In this document: positions 34,458-34,957 of the stretch, in pieces
Position numbering within the stretch: position 1 is the stretch's first letter
Layout: each line of letters opens with the position of its first letter
Assembly: GCA_905480545.1 (NCBI GenBank)
Contig: CAJQQR010000133.1
Span: 1 to 34,957, forward strand
From: an uncultured Pirellulaceae bacterium
GTDB taxonomy: Bacteria > Planctomycetota > Planctomycetia > Pirellulales > Pirellulaceae
Direction: 5' to 3'
DNA: 34,957 nucleotides
The notes under the pieces: generated by a model
Told to the model about the DNA's origin: nothing
What the model saw: the letters and a program-made list of their open reading frames with translations, nothing else
Databases searched by the model: none
Made by a program: the position numbers and the translations under genes

Positions 34458-34957
34458 ATGGAAAACCTAGATCGTCGAAATTTTTCTAAGGCATCGATTG
34501 GGTCGTTGCTAACATACTCTTTGTTTTCAAGTTTGTTCGAGGCAAATGCTTGGGGCGACGAGATCAAGCCGATTGCATCTGAATTTCTAAAAGAAATGCA
34601 GGATCTTAGCAACGACGTTAAGTCGCACAAGATCTCGCAAACCGATTGGCAAACAAAGTGCGAAGCGTTTATGGCTAAGGTTAACGTAAACGATTTCATG
34701 AAGTTTATTGACTTCGAAAAGTTGACAAAGAGTCTGAAGTTTCGCGACAAGGGCGAGCGATCGCTGAGCGTCATGTTTCCAGAAGTTGAGGGGTTACCGA
34801 CCAAGCTAATCTACGGCCGACAGTTGTTCGCGTTGAAAAAAGGACGTTCGGTCGTGCCGCACGGTCACTACAATATGGCAACCTCGTTTCTTATACTCGG
34901 CGGCGAGTTCCACGGAAAACATTATGATCGTTTGGAAGATGGTGACGATCATTTGAT
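34458..34957 (+). CDS. Tat-exported protein with a cupin-like metal motif (3' end outside window)
   Basis: From ATG 34458, preceded by AAAGG at a 7-base spacing, the frame is open to the window edge (166 codons). The N-terminus MENLDRRNFSKASIGSLLTY is a twin-Arg leader. A charged helical segment follows (about 40-95). Then comes a segment with the cupin metal-binding pattern: GRSVVPHGHYNMATSFLILG then GEFHGKHYDRL, with paired His (PHGHYN) and a Glu-x-His. No stop is seen. It is in the same direction as the EF-hand gene, 107 bases downstream. Function is unknown beyond probable metal binding in the exported compartment. Confidence 0.8.
   Translation, partial: MENLDRRNFSKASIGSLLTYSLFSSLFEANAWGDEIKPIASEFLKEMQDLSNDVKSHKISQTDWQTKCEAFMAKVNVNDFMKFIDFEKLTKSLKFRDKGERSLSVMFPEVEGLPTKLIYGRQLFALKKGRSVVPHGHYNMATSFLILGGEFHGKHYDRLEDGDDHL

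Noticed and set aside
1..34957. CRISPR arrays, insertion sequences, integrase or phage genes
   Set aside because: No regularly spaced repeats, transposase, integrase or terminal inverted repeats were seen anywhere in the window.

Overview
The window looks like chromosomal DNA from a planctomycete, most likely a marine Pirellulales-type lineage. Several family signatures support this. There are two secreted DUF1501 proteins and a PSD1 (PSCyt1-DUF1549-DUF1553) protein. There is a sulfatase, a Tat-exported Gfo/Idh/MocA oxidoreductase, an FG-GAP/UnbV protein and a SUMF1-domain protein. A sigma-70-like factor overlaps a large Hanks-type kinase gene. Base composition is moderate, Shine-Dalgarno sites are sparse, and several genes use GTG starts. 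The lineage call rests on these families, not on a marker gene.

Layout. Positions 1-644: 5' part of a DnaJ/CbpA-type chaperone gene (minus, runs off the edge). 1257-3245: Rep/PcrA-type helicase (minus). 3442-5640: membrane-anchored TPR-like protein followed by an RluD-type pseudouridine synthase. 5825-9417: sigma factor and Ser/Thr kinase, overlapping by ATGA. 9582-11039: sulfatase (minus). 11462-12727: Tat-exported sulfite-oxidase-like protein. 12773-13844: two adjacent hotdog dehydratase-like genes (minus), one broken by an amber codon. 14347-19092: DUF1501 and PSD1 genes (minus). 19256-25921: a second DUF1501 protein, a fused esterase and a large superfamily 2 helicase. 25989-26498: a broken lipoprotein gene. 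26731-29245: SUMF1 and Gfo/Idh/MocA proteins. 29399-30607: adenylate kinase with extra domains. 31280-34957: FG-GAP/UnbV lipoprotein, EF-hand membrane protein, and the start of a Tat-exported cupin-like protein.

Function. Much of the window encodes exported proteins whose families are associated with heterotrophic breakdown of sulfated or acylated polysaccharides: sulfatase, double esterase, DUF1501/PSD1, Gfo/Idh. Housekeeping genes (chaperone, helicase, RNA modification, nucleotide metabolism) lie among them.

Most noteworthy point. Three genes are interrupted by an in-frame TAG, after which the same frame stays open: the hotdog gene (codon 52), the PSD1 gene (42 residues before a TGA) and the lipoprotein gene. 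In the hotdog gene the TAG sits exactly where FabZ has a conserved Gln. In PSD1 the sequence after the TAG reads as a normal DUF1553 C-terminus. All three interrupting codons are followed by G. None of the six TAG codons that look like true terminators is. Nonsense mutation, consensus error and amber readthrough are all possible; the sequence alone cannot decide between them.
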